NCBI RefSeq assembly: GCF_000759475.1
Contig: NZ_CP009454.1
Coordinates: 2,480,001-2,544,000 of the forward strand
Reading direction: 5' to 3'
Length of the DNA: 64,000 nt
DNA from: Pantoea rwandensis
Lineage (GTDB): Bacteria > Pseudomonadota > Gammaproteobacteria > Enterobacterales > Enterobacteriaceae
A model generated the notes under the pieces. The model ran no database searches. It was not told where the DNA came from and saw only the letters and a list, made by a program, of their open reading frames with translations. This document shows positions 46,875 through 58,402 of the stretch, one piece after another (position 1 is the stretch's first letter; each line of letters begins with the position of its first letter). Made by a program: the position numbers and the translations under genes.

Positions 46875-47244
46875 TGTTCACCTCTTTTTTGACAGCAATC
46901 GTTCTCCTTCTATATTACTAGCGAGTTGGGCTGTTCATCAAATCAACGTCCGTCAGCAAAACTGGCGCAAAATTAATCAGAATGCTAATTAAGTTGCGTA
47001 ACGGATTTTATCAGGTAGAGTGTGGGCGATTCAGCTTTCAGGGAGATCACACCCGGATGTGTGGTGCTGTCAGATGGAAAACCCGCTTCTAATCATAAAG
47101 TTGCATAAGTCGATGCAATCTGACCTGAGATTATCCCCGCTGCCTTGAAATGTGAAAAGTTGGCAGCAATATTGAACCCGTTGGGTTTTGGGGCACCGAA
47201 TCCTCTCCCGTTTATCAGGACGTTTCAATTAGGTAAAGGTACAT
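46875..47244. other. yciN-topA divergent intergenic region
   Basis: The 370 bases contain no credible ORF. In E. coli the topA upstream region carries several promoters sensitive to supercoiling and heat shock; a short inverted repeat CACAC/GTGTG near 47050 was seen, but no promoter could be assigned with confidence. Confidence 0.5.
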
Positions 47245-49842
47245 ATGGGTAAAGCACTCGTAATCGTTGAGTCCCCGGCAAAGGCCAAAACAATCAATAA
47301 ATACCTCGGTAATGACTACGTGGTGAAATCCAGCGTCGGTCATATCCGTGATTTGCCGACCAGCGGTTCAACTGCCCGTAAAACTACCGACGGGGAAAAG
47401 GCGAAAACAGGAAAAAAGGTTAAGAAGGATGAGAAGGCCGCATTGGTCAGTCGCATGGGTGTCGATCCCTGGCATGGCTGGGAAGCGGACTATCAGATTC
47501 TGCCGGGTAAAGAAAAAGTCGTAGCCGAACTGAAAAGCCTCGCCGCCGATGCTGACCACATCTACCTCGCAACGGACCTTGACCGCGAAGGGGAGGCCAT
47601 TGCCTGGCACCTGCGGGAAGTGATCGGTGGCGATGACAAGCGGTTTAGCCGCGTGGTGTTCAACGAAATCACCAAAAATGCGATTCGCCAGGCGTTTGAA
47701 AAACCGGGCGAACTGAATATTGAGCGTGTTAATGCACAGCAGGCGCGTCGCTTTATGGACCGCGTGGTGGGCTACATGGTTTCCCCGCTGCTGTGGAAGA
47801 AAATTGCCCGTGGTTTGTCTGCGGGTCGTGTACAGTCTGTGGCTGTGCGACTGGTGGTTGAGCGCGAGCACGAAATTAAAGCGTTCGTGCCGGAAGAGTA
47901 TTGGGAGATCGATGCGGATTTCTCTACGCCGAAAGGCGACGCGCTGGGGATGCAAGTCACGCATCAGGGCGACAAAGCGTTCCGTCCGGTTAATCGCGAG
48001 CAAACTTATGCTGCGGTATCCGTGCTGGAAAACGCGCGTTACGAAGTGCTGGATCGTGAAGACAAACCGACCAGCAGTAAACCGTCTGCGCCTTTTATTA
48101 CCTCGACATTGCAACAAGCGGCGAGTACACGTCTCGGTTTTGGCGTGAAGAAAACCATGATGATGGCGCAACGTCTCTACGAAGCGGGTCACATCACCTA
48201 TATGCGTACTGACTCCACCAACCTGAGTCAGGATGCGGTGGCGATGGCGCGCGGCTTTGTCGAGAAGAGTTTTGGTAAAAAGTATCTGCCAGAATCACCG
48301 ATCACCTACGCCAGTAAAGAGAATTCGCAGGAAGCACACGAAGCGATCCGTCCTTCGGATGTCAATATTCAGGCAGAACAGCTGAAAGATATGGAAGCTG
48401 ATGCGCAGAAACTGTACCAGCTGATCTGGCGTCAGTTTGTGGCCTGCCAGATGGTGCCTGCGCAGTATGACTCCACCACCCTGACGGTGGGTGCAGCAGA
48501 CTTTAAACTGAGAGCGAAAGGCCGCACCTTGCGTTTCGATGGCTGGACAAAAGTGATGCCAGCCCTGCGTAAAAACGATGAAGACTTGACGCTGCCACCG
48601 GTCAATGTCGGCGATATGCTTGACCTGAAGGAGCTGATGCCAAGCCAGCACTTCACCAAGCCGCCAGCCCGCTTCAGCGAAGCTTCCTTAGTCCGTGAGT
48701 TGGAAAAACGGGGTATCGGCCGTCCATCGACCTATGCCTCAATTATTTCCACCATTCAGGATCGCGGTTACGTGCGGGTAGAAAACCGCCGCTTCTATGC
48801 TGAAAAGATGGGTGAAATCGTCACCGATCGTCTGGAACAGAATTTCCGTGAGCTGATGAACTATGACTTCACCGCGCGCATGGAAGACAGCCTTGACCAG
48901 GTCGCCAATAACGAAGCGCAGTGGAAAGCGGTGCTGGATTCCTTCTTCAGCGATTTCAGCCAGCAGTTAGGTCAGGCCGAGAAAGAGCCAGAAGAGGGCG
49001 GCATGCAGCCGAACCAGATGGTGCTGACCTCGATCGACTGCCCGACCTGTAGCCGCCAAATGGGTATCCGTACCGCCAGTACCGGTGTGTTCCTCGGCTG
49101 CTCCGGTTATGCGCTGCCACCCAAAGAACGCTGCAAACAGACCATCAATCTGATTCCGGAAAACGAAGTTCTTAACGTACTGGAAGGCGATGATGCTGAA
49201 ACCAATGCGTTACGTGCCCGTCGTCGTTGCCAGAAGTGTGGCACCGCGATGGATAGCTACCTGATCGACAATCAGCGTAAGCTGCACGTCTGTGGTAACA
49301 ACCCGGAATGTGACGGCTACGAAATCGAACAGGGCGAATTCCGCATCAAAGGTTATGACGGCCCGATCGTAGAGTGTGAAAAGTGTGGTTCTGAAATGCA
49401 CCTGAAAATGGGGCGCTTCGGTAAATACATGGCCTGCACCAACGACGAGTGTAAAAACACTCGCAAGATTCTGCGCAATGGTGAAGTTGCACCACCGAAG
49501 GAAGATCCGGTGCCGTTGCCTGAGCTGGCGTGTGAAAAGTCAGATGCCTACTTTGTATTGCGTGACGGTGCGGCAGGGGTATTCCTGGCGGCCAACACCT
49601 TCCCGAAATCGCGTGAAACGCGTGCGCCGCTGGTGGAAGAGCTGCAACGTTTTGCTGACCGTCTGCCTGAGAAGCTGAAATACCTGGCGGAAGCGCCAGC
49701 AGCGGATCCGGAAGGCAATAAAACGTTAGTGCGTTTTAGCCGTAAAACTAAGCAGCAGTATGTTTCCTCCGAGAAGGAGGGCAAAGCGACTGGCTGGTCG
49801 ATGTTCTATATCGACGGTAAGTGGCAGGAAGCGAAGAAGTAA
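47245..49842 (+). CDS. topA: DNA topoisomerase I
   Basis: Type IA topoisomerase that relaxes negative supercoils, 865 residues, as in E. coli. Toprim domain at the N-terminus ([20 protein letters not shown], later [13 protein letters not shown]), active-site Tyr319 in [11 protein letters not shown], and a C-terminal set of zinc fingers whose cysteines are visible as CPTC, CQKC...CDGY and CEKC...C, followed by zinc-ribbon-like domains to the end. All catalytic and zinc residues are present. Confidence 0.98.
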   Translation: MGKALVIVESPAKAKTINKYLGNDYVVKSSVGHIRDLPTSGSTARKTTDGEKAKTGKKVKKDEKAALVSRMGVDPWHGWEADYQILPGKEKVVAELKSLAADADHIYLATDLDREGEAIAWHLREVIGGDDKRFSRVVFNEITKNAIRQAFEKPGELNIERVNAQQARRFMDRVVGYMVSPLLWKKIARGLSAGRVQSVAVRLVVEREHEIKAFVPEEYWEIDADFSTPKGDALGMQVTHQGDKAFRPVNREQTYAAVSVLENARYEVLDREDKPTSSKPSAPFITSTLQQAASTRLGFGVKKTMMMAQRLYEAGHITYMRTDSTNLSQDAVAMARGFVEKSFGKKYLPESPITYASKENSQEAHEAIRPSDVNIQAEQLKDMEADAQKLYQLIWRQFVACQMVPAQYDSTTLTVGAADFKLRAKGRTLRFDGWTKVMPALRKNDEDLTLPPVNVGDMLDLKELMPSQHFTKPPARFSEASLVRELEKRGIGRPSTYASIISTIQDRGYVRVENRRFYAEKMGEIVTDRLEQNFRELMNYDFTARMEDSLDQVANNEAQWKAVLDSFFSDFSQQLGQAEKEPEEGGMQPNQMVLTSIDCPTCSRQMGIRTASTGVFLGCSGYALPPKERCKQTINLIPENEVLNVLEGDDAETNALRARRRCQKCGTAMDSYLIDNQRKLHVCGNNPECDGYEIEQGEFRIKGYDGPIVECEKCGSEMHLKMGRFGKYMACTNDECKNTRKILRNGEVAPPKEDPVPLPELACEKSDAYFVLRDGAAGVFLAANTFPKSRETRAPLVEELQRFADRLPEKLKYLAEAPAADPEGNKTLVRFSRKTKQQYVSSEKEGKATGWSMFYIDGKWQEAKK

Positions 49843-49850
49843 TTCTCCTC

Positions 49851-49875
49851 AAGGCCAGCTTCTGCTGGCCTTTTC
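49851..49875 (+). terminator. Terminator after topA
   Basis: The stem AAGGCCAGC/GCTGGCCTT with loop TTCT is followed by TTCC. It starts nine bases after the stop codon. Confidence 0.85.
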
Positions 49876-49950
49876 CTCATCCTTATAGCTAATCGTTCTA
49901 CATTCTTACGTTAACTGATATAGTGGTTATAGCTTTTTTCGTTTCGCTGA

Positions 49951-51009
<1,059 letters not shown>

Positions 51010-51501
51010 TCCCCTAACTCATTATTTTCACAAGGTGTCCAGTGGGCATCTTGTGAATACCCCCTCGTTAGCGCCACAAGAATCTCAAAAAATTTCATTA
51101 TTTTTTTGTAAATGAAACATCGATCACATGTTTTTTCATTGTTATTTCTTAAATGAGAAACAGTACACAAAATTTACGCTGCCGCTTTGCGTACCGCCAG
51201 GAATATTCCCATACTCCAGTTATCAACTGATGAGAAAGGGCTTTTAGTCTGGTCCTTAAAATTAAACTCAAATTTAGAATGGTACTAAATTTGTTTTAAC
51301 CCAAATTTACAAAGTAGTTATTTGATGAATAGTTTGATCAGTAATTAAATTTATCTCATCAATATTTTGGGTTTTGATAAATAGCGTTAATCGTTGTACT
51401 CAATAAAAATAACTGGATTTTCGGACTTAACAAGTTTAGGATTCGTCCTAAATCTTAATCGTTATCAACAATCGTTTTATTGAGAGTGATTATCAAAAAC
51501 T
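51010..51501. other. AT-rich region between cysB and ymiA
   Basis: The 492 bases have no ORF of note. Features seen are an imperfect hairpin after cysB (about 51027-51057, TTCACAAG/CTTGTGAA), a short inverted repeat TTTAGGA-TTCG-TCCTAAA (51435-51452), and a Fur-like box at 51481-51495. The AT content suggests an H-NS-bound or highly regulated region. Confidence 0.5.
51481..51495. promoter_or_regulatory. Candidate Fur box in front of ymiA
   Basis: TGAGAGTGATTATCA matches the 7-1-7 Fur consensus TGATAAT-N-ATTATCA at 12 of 14 fixed positions. It ends six bases before the ATG of ymiA, so it may block the start region rather than the promoter. Regulation by iron is an inference. Confidence 0.5.
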
Positions 51502-51660
51502 ATGAATACTAGACTGACTGTACAACAAGATTTTCGTACTAAAACCGCCAAGGTTGAGCGCTCTGGTAATGTGCGTCGCAAGGCTTGGTTGACCGTCTTC
51601 GCTGCTTCAGCACTGTTCTGGGTAGTGGTGGCATTGATGATTTGGCGTATGTGGGGTTAA
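51502..51660 (+). CDS. ymiA: Small membrane protein, YmiA type
   Basis: A 52-residue protein with a soluble, basic N-terminal half and one C-terminal transmembrane helix (RRKAWLTVFAASALFWVVVALMIWRMWG). The KAWLxVFxxSALFWVVVAL core matches E. coli YmiA, and it lies at the same place after cysB. Its function is unknown. The nearest purine-rich segment (TGAGAG) is too far upstream for good initiation. Confidence 0.75.
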   Translation: MNTRLTVQQDFRTKTAKVERSGNVRRKAWLTVFAASALFWVVVALMIWRMWG

Positions 51661-51663
51661 GCC

Positions 51664-51843
51664 ATGTGGGCAAATACACTCAGCCGTAAGTCTCCGGTTT
51701 CTGCGCGTCAGCCGAACACGTCAGCGTGCAAAGCGAAAGAAGTAAAGAGCGTTGAACAGCCTGTGGCGATTCCTGCGTCGTGGGAACTGAGTGAAAACCA
51801 GCGTAACTTTATCGAATCGTTCATGGATCCGAAGTCGAAATAA
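51664..51843 (+). CDS. yciX: Small protein, YciX position
   Basis: A 59-residue soluble, basic protein starting three bases after the ymiA stop. The C-terminal half IPASWELSENQRNFIESFMDPK is the most structured part; no signal or membrane segment. The symbol is by position between ymiA and the ymiC-like gene, as in E. coli; the sequence likeness could not be verified. GGGG lies 8 bases before the ATG. Confidence 0.6.
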   Translation: MWANTLSRKSPVSARQPNTSACKAKEVKSVEQPVAIPASWELSENQRNFIESFMDPKSK

Positions 51844-52016
51844 CGCAGTCTGCGTTCTGTTCTATATATAGACATCCATACCTCTCTTTACCGGATTATC
51901 CGGTGGGCATTTTAAAAGCCCGTCCTTTAACACTCAGCATTCAAAAAACGGTGTCATCAGTACAACGCTGAAGACGGTGGACTTTTTTTGCCCGGAATCC
52001 GGGAGGGAGTGACTCG

Positions 52017-52100
52017 ATGAATACAACGACTTTTTCATGGTTCGGCGTTTATGCCTTTTCCTTTGCATTTTGGGCCGCGGCCGTGTGGGCAATGATCTAA
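52017..52100 (+). CDS. ymiC: 27-residue membrane peptide, YmiC type
   Basis: A tiny ORF, MNTTTFSWFGVYAFSFAFWAAAVWAMI, given here as its core SWFGVYAFSFAFWAAAVW, a single aromatic-rich transmembrane helix. A strong GGGAGGGAG site lies upstream of the ATG, much stronger than for most neighbours. It matches E. coli YmiC (31 residues) in position upstream of acnA and in composition. Function unknown. Confidence 0.65.
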   Translation: MNTTTFSWFGVYAFSFAFWAAAVWAMI

Positions 52101-52132
52101 TCCAATAACTCAAATTGTACTGACTTCTATTA

Positions 52133-52160
52133 ATGCCCTGACAAACGTCGGGGCATTTTT
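52133..52160 (+). terminator. Terminator after the ymiC-like gene
   Basis: The 10-bp stem ATGCCCTGAC/GTCGGGGCAT with loop AAAC (one G-T pair) is followed by TTTT and CTTT. It ends the small-gene transcript before acnA. Confidence 0.9.
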
Positions 52161-52281
52161 CTTTGTGCCTTTATGTGTCATTTCGTGTTGTTATCAAATC
52201 GTTAACGAAATTGTGGTCTATCTTTAAGCTAAACCTTGCGGTTATTGAGGTTTAAAAGAGAGGCCCATAAAAGGAGGAGCT

Positions 52282-54963
52282 ATGTCGTTAACGTTACGGG
52301 AGCACAGTCAGGATACGCTGGACGTTCGGGCAAAAAAATATCATTACTACAGCCTGCCAAAAGCTGCCCAGCAATTGGGTAATATCGATCGCTTACCCAA
52401 ATCAATGAAGGTGTTGCTGGAAAACCTCCTGCGCTGGCAGGATGAGGATTCCGTAACCGCTGAAGATATTCAGGCTCTGGTTAGCTGGCAGAAAGATGCT
52501 CATGCTGACCGGGAAATTGCCTATCGCCCCGCGCGCGTGTTGATGCAAGATTTTACTGGCGTGCCAGCGGTAGTCGATTTAGCGGCGATGCGTGAAGCGG
52601 TAAAACGCCTCGGCGGCGATGTGGCCAAAGTTAACCCCTTATCGCCGGTCGATTTAGTTATTGACCACTCGGTGACTGTTGACCATTTTGGGGATGAAGA
52701 CGCCTTCGAAGAAAACGTGCGTCTGGAGATGGAGCGCAACCACGAACGCTACGTTTTCCTGCGCTGGGGGCAAAAAGCGTTTAACCGCTTCCGCGTAGTG
52801 CCGCCCGGCACCGGTATCTGCCATCAGGTTAACCTGGAATATCTGGGGAAATCCGTCTGGCATGAAACGCTAGAGGGTAAAGAGGTCGCTTATCCTGATA
52901 CCTTAGTCGGCACAGACTCCCATACCACGATGATCAACGCGCTGGGCGTATTAGGCTGGGGTGTCGGCGGTATTGAAGCCGAAGCCGCCATGTTAGGGCA
53001 GCCCGTGTCTATGTTGATCCCCGACGTTGTCGGTTTCAAACTCACCGGCAAACTGCGTCCTGGCATCACCGCGACCGACCTGGTTTTAACCGTGACGCAA
53101 ATGCTGCGCAAGCATGGTGTGGTGGGCAAATTCGTTGAATTTTATGGTGATGGCCTGGCCGATTTGCCGCTGGCCGATCGCGCAACTATCGCCAATATGG
53201 CACCGGAATATGGTGCCACCTGCGGTTTCTTCCCCATTGATGAAATCACCCTGAGCTACATGACCCTGACCGGGCGTGATGCTGAAAAAGTCGAGTTAGT
53301 CGAAGCTTATGCTAAGCAACAAGGGATGTGGCGAAATCCGGGCGACGAACCACGGTTTACCAGCTCACTGGCGCTGGACATGGCAAACGTTGAATCCAGC
53401 CTTGCGGGTCCAAAACGTCCGCAGGATCGTGTCTCCTTAGGCGATGTGCCCGCAGCTTTTGATGCCAGCAACGAACTCGAAGTCAATCATGCGCAGAAAG
53501 CCCACAAGACCGTAACCTATAGTGACAGCGAGACCGGCGATAACTATCAGCTGGAAGACGGCGCGGTGGTTATTTCGGCCATCACCTCTTGTACCAACAC
53601 ATCCAACCCCAGCGTCTTAATGGCGGCGGGTCTGCTGGCGAAAAATGCGGTTGAGCGCGGATTGATGCGCAAACCTTGGGTGAAAGCGTCGCTGGCACCG
53701 GGATCAAAAGTGGTGTCGGATTACCTCGCGGTGGCCCAGCTGACGCCATATCTGGATGAATTAGGCTTCAATCTGGTGGGGTATGGTTGCACCACCTGCA
53801 TTGGTAATTCGGGCCCATTGCCAGATGAAATCGAGAGTGCCATCAAAGAAGGCGATCTGACCGTGGGTGCCGTGCTATCAGGTAACCGTAACTTCGAAGG
53901 GCGCATCCATCCTCTGGTGAAAACTAACTGGCTTGCATCGCCGCCGCTGGTGGTGGCTTATGCGTTGGCCGGTAACATGAAGCTCAACCTGCAGAACGAT
54001 CCCATCGGGCAGGATAGACAAGGCAACGATGTCTATCTGCAGGATATCTGGCCATCACCTGAAGAGATTGCCGCCGCAGTGCAGAAAGTGACCAGCGATA
54101 TGTTCCATAAAGAGTATGCGGAGGTCTTTGACGGTACGCCGGAATGGCAGCAAATCAAAGTGAGTGAAGCCGCAACCTATGACTGGGATGAGGGATCGAC
54201 TTACATCCGCCTGTCGCCGTTCTTTGACGATATGGGCAAAACGCCGGAACCGGTCAAGGATATTAAGGGCGCACGCATTCTGGCAATGTTGGGTGATTCT
54301 GTCACCACTGACCACATCTCTCCGGCGGGCAGTATTAAAGCGGAAAGTCCTGCTGGACGCTATTTGCTGTCGCATGGTGTTGAGCGTACCGATTTCAACT
54401 CATACGGTTCGCGTCGTGGTAACCACGAAGTGATGATGCGCGGGACCTTTGCAAATATTCGTATTCGAAATGAAATGGTGCCGGGCGTGGAAGGGGGATA
54501 CACCAAACACTTCCCCAGCAATGAACAGCTGGCGATTTACGATGCGGCCATGAAATATCAGGCAGAAGGTGTGCCACTGGCAGTGATCGCCGGGAAGGAG
54601 TATGGCTCAGGTTCCAGCCGCGACTGGGCTGCTAAAGGCCCACGTTTGCAAGGTGTGCGCGTGGTCATTTCTGAGTCGTTCGAGCGTATCCACCGCTCTA
54701 ACCTGATCGGCATGGGGATCCTGCCGCTGGAATTCCCCGCTGGCGTCACGCGCAAAACATTGGGATTAACCGGAGAAGAGTTTATTGATGTCGAAAACCT
54801 TTCACAGTTGAAACCCGGTTGTACGGTGAATGTCACCCTGACGCGCGTCGATGGTAAAAAAGAGACGCTGGAAACCCGGTGTCGTATCGATACCGGCAAT
54901 GAGCTGACCTATTACCAGAACGACGGCATATTGCACTATGTGATACGTAATATGCTGAACTAA
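52282..54963 (+). CDS. acnA: Aconitate hydratase A
   Basis: Stress-resistant aconitase of the TCA and glyoxylate cycles, 893 residues (E. coli 891). The [4Fe-4S] ligands are in [12 protein letters not shown] and [14 protein letters not shown]. The C-terminal swivel domain has [13 protein letters not shown]. The apo form binds mRNA in relatives. AAAGGAGGAGCT gives a near-perfect ribosome-binding site. Its own promoter must lie between the terminator at 52160 and 52282. Confidence 0.97.
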   Translation: MSLTLREHSQDTLDVRAKKYHYYSLPKAAQQLGNIDRLPKSMKVLLENLLRWQDEDSVTAEDIQALVSWQKDAHADREIAYRPARVLMQDFTGVPAVVDLAAMREAVKRLGGDVAKVNPLSPVDLVIDHSVTVDHFGDEDAFEENVRLEMERNHERYVFLRWGQKAFNRFRVVPPGTGICHQVNLEYLGKSVWHETLEGKEVAYPDTLVGTDSHTTMINALGVLGWGVGGIEAEAAMLGQPVSMLIPDVVGFKLTGKLRPGITATDLVLTVTQMLRKHGVVGKFVEFYGDGLADLPLADRATIANMAPEYGATCGFFPIDEITLSYMTLTGRDAEKVELVEAYAKQQGMWRNPGDEPRFTSSLALDMANVESSLAGPKRPQDRVSLGDVPAAFDASNELEVNHAQKAHKTVTYSDSETGDNYQLEDGAVVISAITSCTNTSNPSVLMAAGLLAKNAVERGLMRKPWVKASLAPGSKVVSDYLAVAQLTPYLDELGFNLVGYGCTTCIGNSGPLPDEIESAIKEGDLTVGAVLSGNRNFEGRIHPLVKTNWLASPPLVVAYALAGNMKLNLQNDPIGQDRQGNDVYLQDIWPSPEEIAAAVQKVTSDMFHKEYAEVFDGTPEWQQIKVSEAATYDWDEGSTYIRLSPFFDDMGKTPEPVKDIKGARILAMLGDSVTTDHISPAGSIKAESPAGRYLLSHGVERTDFNSYGSRRGNHEVMMRGTFANIRIRNEMVPGVEGGYTKHFPSNEQLAIYDAAMKYQAEGVPLAVIAGKEYGSGSSRDWAAKGPRLQGVRVVISESFERIHRSNLIGMGILPLEFPAGVTRKTLGLTGEEFIDVENLSQLKPGCTVNVTLTRVDGKKETLETRCRIDTGNELTYYQNDGILHYVIRNMLN

Positions 54964-54965
54964 AG

Positions 54966-54994
54966 AAAAAAGCCGGGAGATTTCCCGGCTTTTT
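54966..54994. terminator. Bidirectional terminator between acnA and ribA
   Basis: The stem AGCCGGGA/TCCCGGCT with loop GATT is flanked by AAAAA and TTTT. It lies between convergent genes. Confidence 0.92.
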
Positions 54995-55004
54995 ACTTTC
55001 TGCA

Positions 55005-55598
55005 TTATGCTTTTGGCAACAGATGGCCCATTTTTTCTGCCTTGGTATCAAGGTAGTGAGCATTTTTGGGGTTGCGCCCAACCACTAACGGCACGCGTTC
55101 TACAATATTAATTCCCGCTTCGCTCAGGATCTCGACTTTGCGCGGATTGTTCGTCAGCAGGCGGACTTCATTGACGCCCAACAGTTTGAACATATCTGCA
55201 CACAGGGTGAAATCGCGCTCATCGGCGGCAAAGCCCAACTGATGATTCGCTTCAACGGTGTCGTAACCTTTGTCTTGCAAAGCGTAGGCGCGGATCTTGT
55301 TCAACAGACCGATATTACGGCCTTCCTGGCGGTGATATAACAGCACGCCACGGCCTTCTTCAGCGATAGCGGTGAGCGCCGCTTCCAGCTGAAAACCACA
55401 GTCGCAGCGCAGGCTGAACAGCGCATCACCGGTTAGACACTCAGAGTGAACGCGCGCCAGCACTGGATTGTGGTCGCTAACATCACCGTAAACCAGCGCG
55501 ACATGATCCTGGCCAGTTGCCAGTTCTTCAAAACCAACCATCAGGAAATCTCCCCATGGCGTGGGCAGTTTGGCTTCTGCTACCCGTTTAAGCTGCAT
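55005..55598 (-). CDS. ribA: GTP cyclohydrolase II
   Basis: First committed step of riboflavin synthesis, 197 residues (E. coli 196). Zinc-binding cysteines in [18 protein letters not shown], then [10 protein letters not shown] and the [11 protein letters not shown] segment. The frame is open to 55676, but [16 protein letters not shown] at 55598 is the conserved start. No FMN riboswitch was seen upstream; in enterobacteria that lies at ribB. Confidence 0.96.
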   Translation of the reverse strand: MQLKRVAEAKLPTPWGDFLMVGFEELATGQDHVALVYGDVSDHNPVLARVHSECLTGDALFSLRCDCGFQLEAALTAIAEEGRGVLLYHRQEGRNIGLLNKIRAYALQDKGYDTVEANHQLGFAADERDFTLCADMFKLLGVNEVRLLTNNPRKVEILSEAGINIVERVPLVVGRNPKNAHYLDTKAEKMGHLLPKA

Positions 55599-55827
55599 GT
55601 GACTCTCCAGAACCTTCAGAGGATGCGCTATCATCATGATAACGCACGGGCCCGACTGGCCCGACAAAACTGACAATATTGTGCCACAACCTGTACCCGG
55701 GCCGTTAATCAGTCAGAGTTATTGTAGTGATAAAGCACAATTATCTAAGCCGCAACGGGTATGTTATTCTTTTTTCAGCTAAAGTTATGCCACCCACGCG
55801 ATTACCCACGGACCTAAAAGGAAACGG

Positions 55828-56592
55828 ATGTTAAAAATTGCTCAGCGCACTACCCTGGGAATGCTTTTGTTATTAGTCATGCCCGTTGCGGTCTGGCTCT
55901 CTGGCTGGCAATGGCAGCCAGGTGAGAGTAGCGCGTTTTTGCGGGTGCTTTTCTGGATGACAGAAACCGTCACCAGCCCCTGGGGTATATTGACCAGTAT
56001 TATCCTCAGCACCTGGGTTTTATGGTGCTTACGCTTCAGGCTTAAACCCGCCATATTACTGATTATCTTCATGAATGGCGCTATTCTTGTCGGTCAGTAC
56101 ACCAAATCTTTCATTAAAGAGCAGGTACAGGAACCGCGTCCTTATGTCGTTTGGCTGGAGAAGAGCCACGGTATTGATGAAGCGGCGTTTTATCAGCAGA
56201 ACCGTCAGGGGCGCAGTCAGTTAGTGTCGACATTATTGGCTAACGATACTCAACTGCCGCAATGGCTGAAAAACCACTGGGCGTTTGAAACCGGTTTTGC
56301 CTTTCCTTCCGGACATACCATGTTTGCCGCCAGTTGGGCGCTGCTGGTGATTGGCTTACTCTGGCCACGGCGGCACATAGTGACCGTGGTCGTGCTGTTT
56401 GCCTGGGCTACCATGGTCATGGGCAGTCGTTTGCTGCTGGGCATGCATTGGCCGCGCGATTTGGTGGTGGCCACCCTGATTTCCTGGCTGCTGGTTACGG
56501 TTGCCACATGGCTGGCGCAGCGTTTTTGTGGTCCGCTTACGGTGCCGCGCGAAGAGCAGCAGGAGATCGCACAGCGTGATGACGCATTGTAA
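55828..56592 (+). CDS. pgpB: Phosphatidylglycerophosphatase B
   Basis: Membrane PAP2-type phosphatase acting on phosphatidylglycerophosphate and undecaprenyl pyrophosphate, 254 residues, as in E. coli. About six helices; the three catalytic motifs are KEQVQEPRP, PSGH and SRLLLGMHWPRD. Divergent from ribA. Confidence 0.95.
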   Translation: MLKIAQRTTLGMLLLLVMPVAVWLSGWQWQPGESSAFLRVLFWMTETVTSPWGILTSIILSTWVLWCLRFRLKPAILLIIFMNGAILVGQYTKSFIKEQVQEPRPYVVWLEKSHGIDEAAFYQQNRQGRSQLVSTLLANDTQLPQWLKNHWAFETGFAFPSGHTMFAASWALLVIGLLWPRRHIVTVVVLFAWATMVMGSRLLLGMHWPRDLVVATLISWLLVTVATWLAQRFCGPLTVPREEQQEIAQRDDAL

Positions 56593-56719
56593 TTTTCGCG
56601 CGCGACCCCATATGATTGATTGCGCTTACGGAAAATGCGCTAAGTGATGTGCTGATAAGCAGCATCGACGGCACTTTTTTGGCATACTTCTACTGGATAA
56701 CCTCACGACAGGACGCATT

Positions 56720-57025
56720 GTGAAATATTTGCTGATTTTTCTCGTGGTTTTGGTCATTTTTATCATCTCCGTCACGCTTGGAGCGCATAACGACCAAATC
56801 GTCACTTTTAACTATCTGCTGGCGCAGGGTGAATTCCGCATCTCCACATTGCTGGCGAGCCTGTTTGGTGCCGGATTCCTGCTCGGATGGGCAATTTGCG
56901 GTCTTTTCTGGTTGCGGATACGTGTTTCTCTCGCTCACGCGCAGCGCAAGCTGAAACGCATGCAGGCGCAGAATGAACAATCAACGGCTGTGACAAATTC
57001 TTCCACTGCTGGTCGTCGGGATTAA
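56720..57025 (+). CDS. lapA: Lipopolysaccharide assembly protein A
   Basis: Small inner membrane protein (formerly YciS), 101 residues. Two transmembrane helices (about 1-20 and 43-67) and a C-terminal basic helix HAQRKLKRMQAQN. The start is GTG at 56720 with AGGA upstream. Six bases separate it from lapB, and the two act together in control of LPS synthesis. Confidence 0.93.
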   Translation: MKYLLIFLVVLVIFIISVTLGAHNDQIVTFNYLLAQGEFRISTLLASLFGAGFLLGWAICGLFWLRIRVSLAHAQRKLKRMQAQNEQSTAVTNSSTAGRRD

Positions 57026-57031
57026 GTTTCG

Positions 57032-58201
57032 ATGCTTGAATTGCTGTTTTTGCTTCTTCCTGTTGCTGCGGCATATGGCTGGTACATGGGCCGCCGAAGT
57101 GCACATCAGGATAAGCAACAGGAAGCGAATCGCCTGTCACGTGAATACGTTGCCGGTGTAAACTTTCTGCTTTCCAATCAACAGGACAAAGCTGTCGATC
57201 TCTTTCTGGATATGTTGAAGGAGGACAGCGGCACAGTCGAAGCTCATCTGACGCTCGGCAATCTGTTCCGTTCACGCGGCGAAGTTGACCGCGCCATTCG
57301 TATCCACCAATCGCTGATGGAAAGCGCTTCCCTGAGCTATGAACAACGCCTGCTGGCGATTCAGCAGTTGGGACGCGATTACATGGCCGCAGGGTTGTAC
57401 GACCGCGCTGAAGACATGTTTAGCCAGCTGATTGATGAAACCGACTTCCGCATCGGTGCATTACAGCAACTTCTACTGATACATCAGGCAACCAGTGACT
57501 GGCAGAAAGCTATCGAAGTGGCGGAAAGATTGGTCAAGCTGGGCAAAGACAAGCAGAAGGGTGAAATTGCCCATTTTTACTGTGAGCTTGCGCTACAGGC
57601 ATTGAGCAGTGACGATCTGGATCGCGCCATGACGTTGCTGAAGAAAGGTGAATCGGCCGATCACCAGAGTGCACGCGTTTCCATCATGATGGGACGCATT
57701 TTTATGGAGCAGGGGGAATACGCCAAAGCAACGGCTCGCCTGCAGCGCGTACTGGATCAAGATAAAGAGCTGGTGAGCGAAACCTTATCGATGCTCGAAA
57801 CCTGCTATCAGCGACTGAATCAGCCTGAAGATTGGGCTCAGTTTTTACAACGCTGCGTCGAAGAGAATACCGGCGCGGCCGCTGAACTGTACCTTTCTGA
57901 TATCCTTGAACAGCAGCAGGGCCCGGAAGCGGCGCAGCTGTATATCAACCGCCAGTTGCAGCGCCATCCGACCATGCGCGTGTTCCATCGCTTGATGGAT
58001 TTCCACCTGCACGAAGCAGAAGACGGTCGTGCCAAAGAGAGCCTGATGGTGCTGCGTGATATGGTAGGCGAACAGATTCGCACTAAACCGCGCTATCGCT
58101 GCCAGAAGTGTGGATTTACCGCACATGCGCTTTATTGGCATTGCCCATCCTGTCGCGCATGGTCTTCGGTGAAACCGATTCGCGGACTCGACGGCCAGTA
58201 A
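57032..58201 (+). CDS. lapB: Lipopolysaccharide assembly protein B
   Basis: Membrane-anchored adaptor that directs LpxC to FtsH and so limits LPS synthesis, 389 residues, as in E. coli. One N-terminal helix (LLFLLLPVAAAYGWYMG), nine or so TPR repeats in the middle, and a C-terminal rubredoxin-like metal site with CQKC and CPSC. All four cysteines are present. Confidence 0.96.
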   Translation: MLELLFLLLPVAAAYGWYMGRRSAHQDKQQEANRLSREYVAGVNFLLSNQQDKAVDLFLDMLKEDSGTVEAHLTLGNLFRSRGEVDRAIRIHQSLMESASLSYEQRLLAIQQLGRDYMAAGLYDRAEDMFSQLIDETDFRIGALQQLLLIHQATSDWQKAIEVAERLVKLGKDKQKGEIAHFYCELALQALSSDDLDRAMTLLKKGESADHQSARVSIMMGRIFMEQGEYAKATARLQRVLDQDKELVSETLSMLETCYQRLNQPEDWAQFLQRCVEENTGAAAELYLSDILEQQQGPEAAQLYINRQLQRHPTMRVFHRLMDFHLHEAEDGRAKESLMVLRDMVGEQIRTKPRYRCQKCGFTAHALYWHCPSCRAWSSVKPIRGLDGQ

Positions 58202-58215
58202 CGGCCGTTTTTTTT
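58191..58215 (+). terminator. Terminator overlapping the lapB stop codon
   Basis: The stem ACGGCC/GGCCGT with loop AGTAAC contains the lapB stop codon (58199-58201) and is followed by seven T or more. Translating ribosomes reaching the stop would cover the stem, which may link termination to translation. Confidence 0.75.
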
Positions 58216-58402
58216 ATTTATTCTGCTATATAGTTACAACATACTATTTGGCTGATTCATCAACCGAAACTGCAGCATTGTGCAGCGTTCAGTCTATCAT
58301 CGGTATTAACCGCGCTGTGAGATTGTCGGGAAGGGCACGCACGGGTAGAATGCTTGCCGTTTGTCCATTGCGCCTGCGGGTGCCTGCCTTTGAGGAAACG
58401 TT

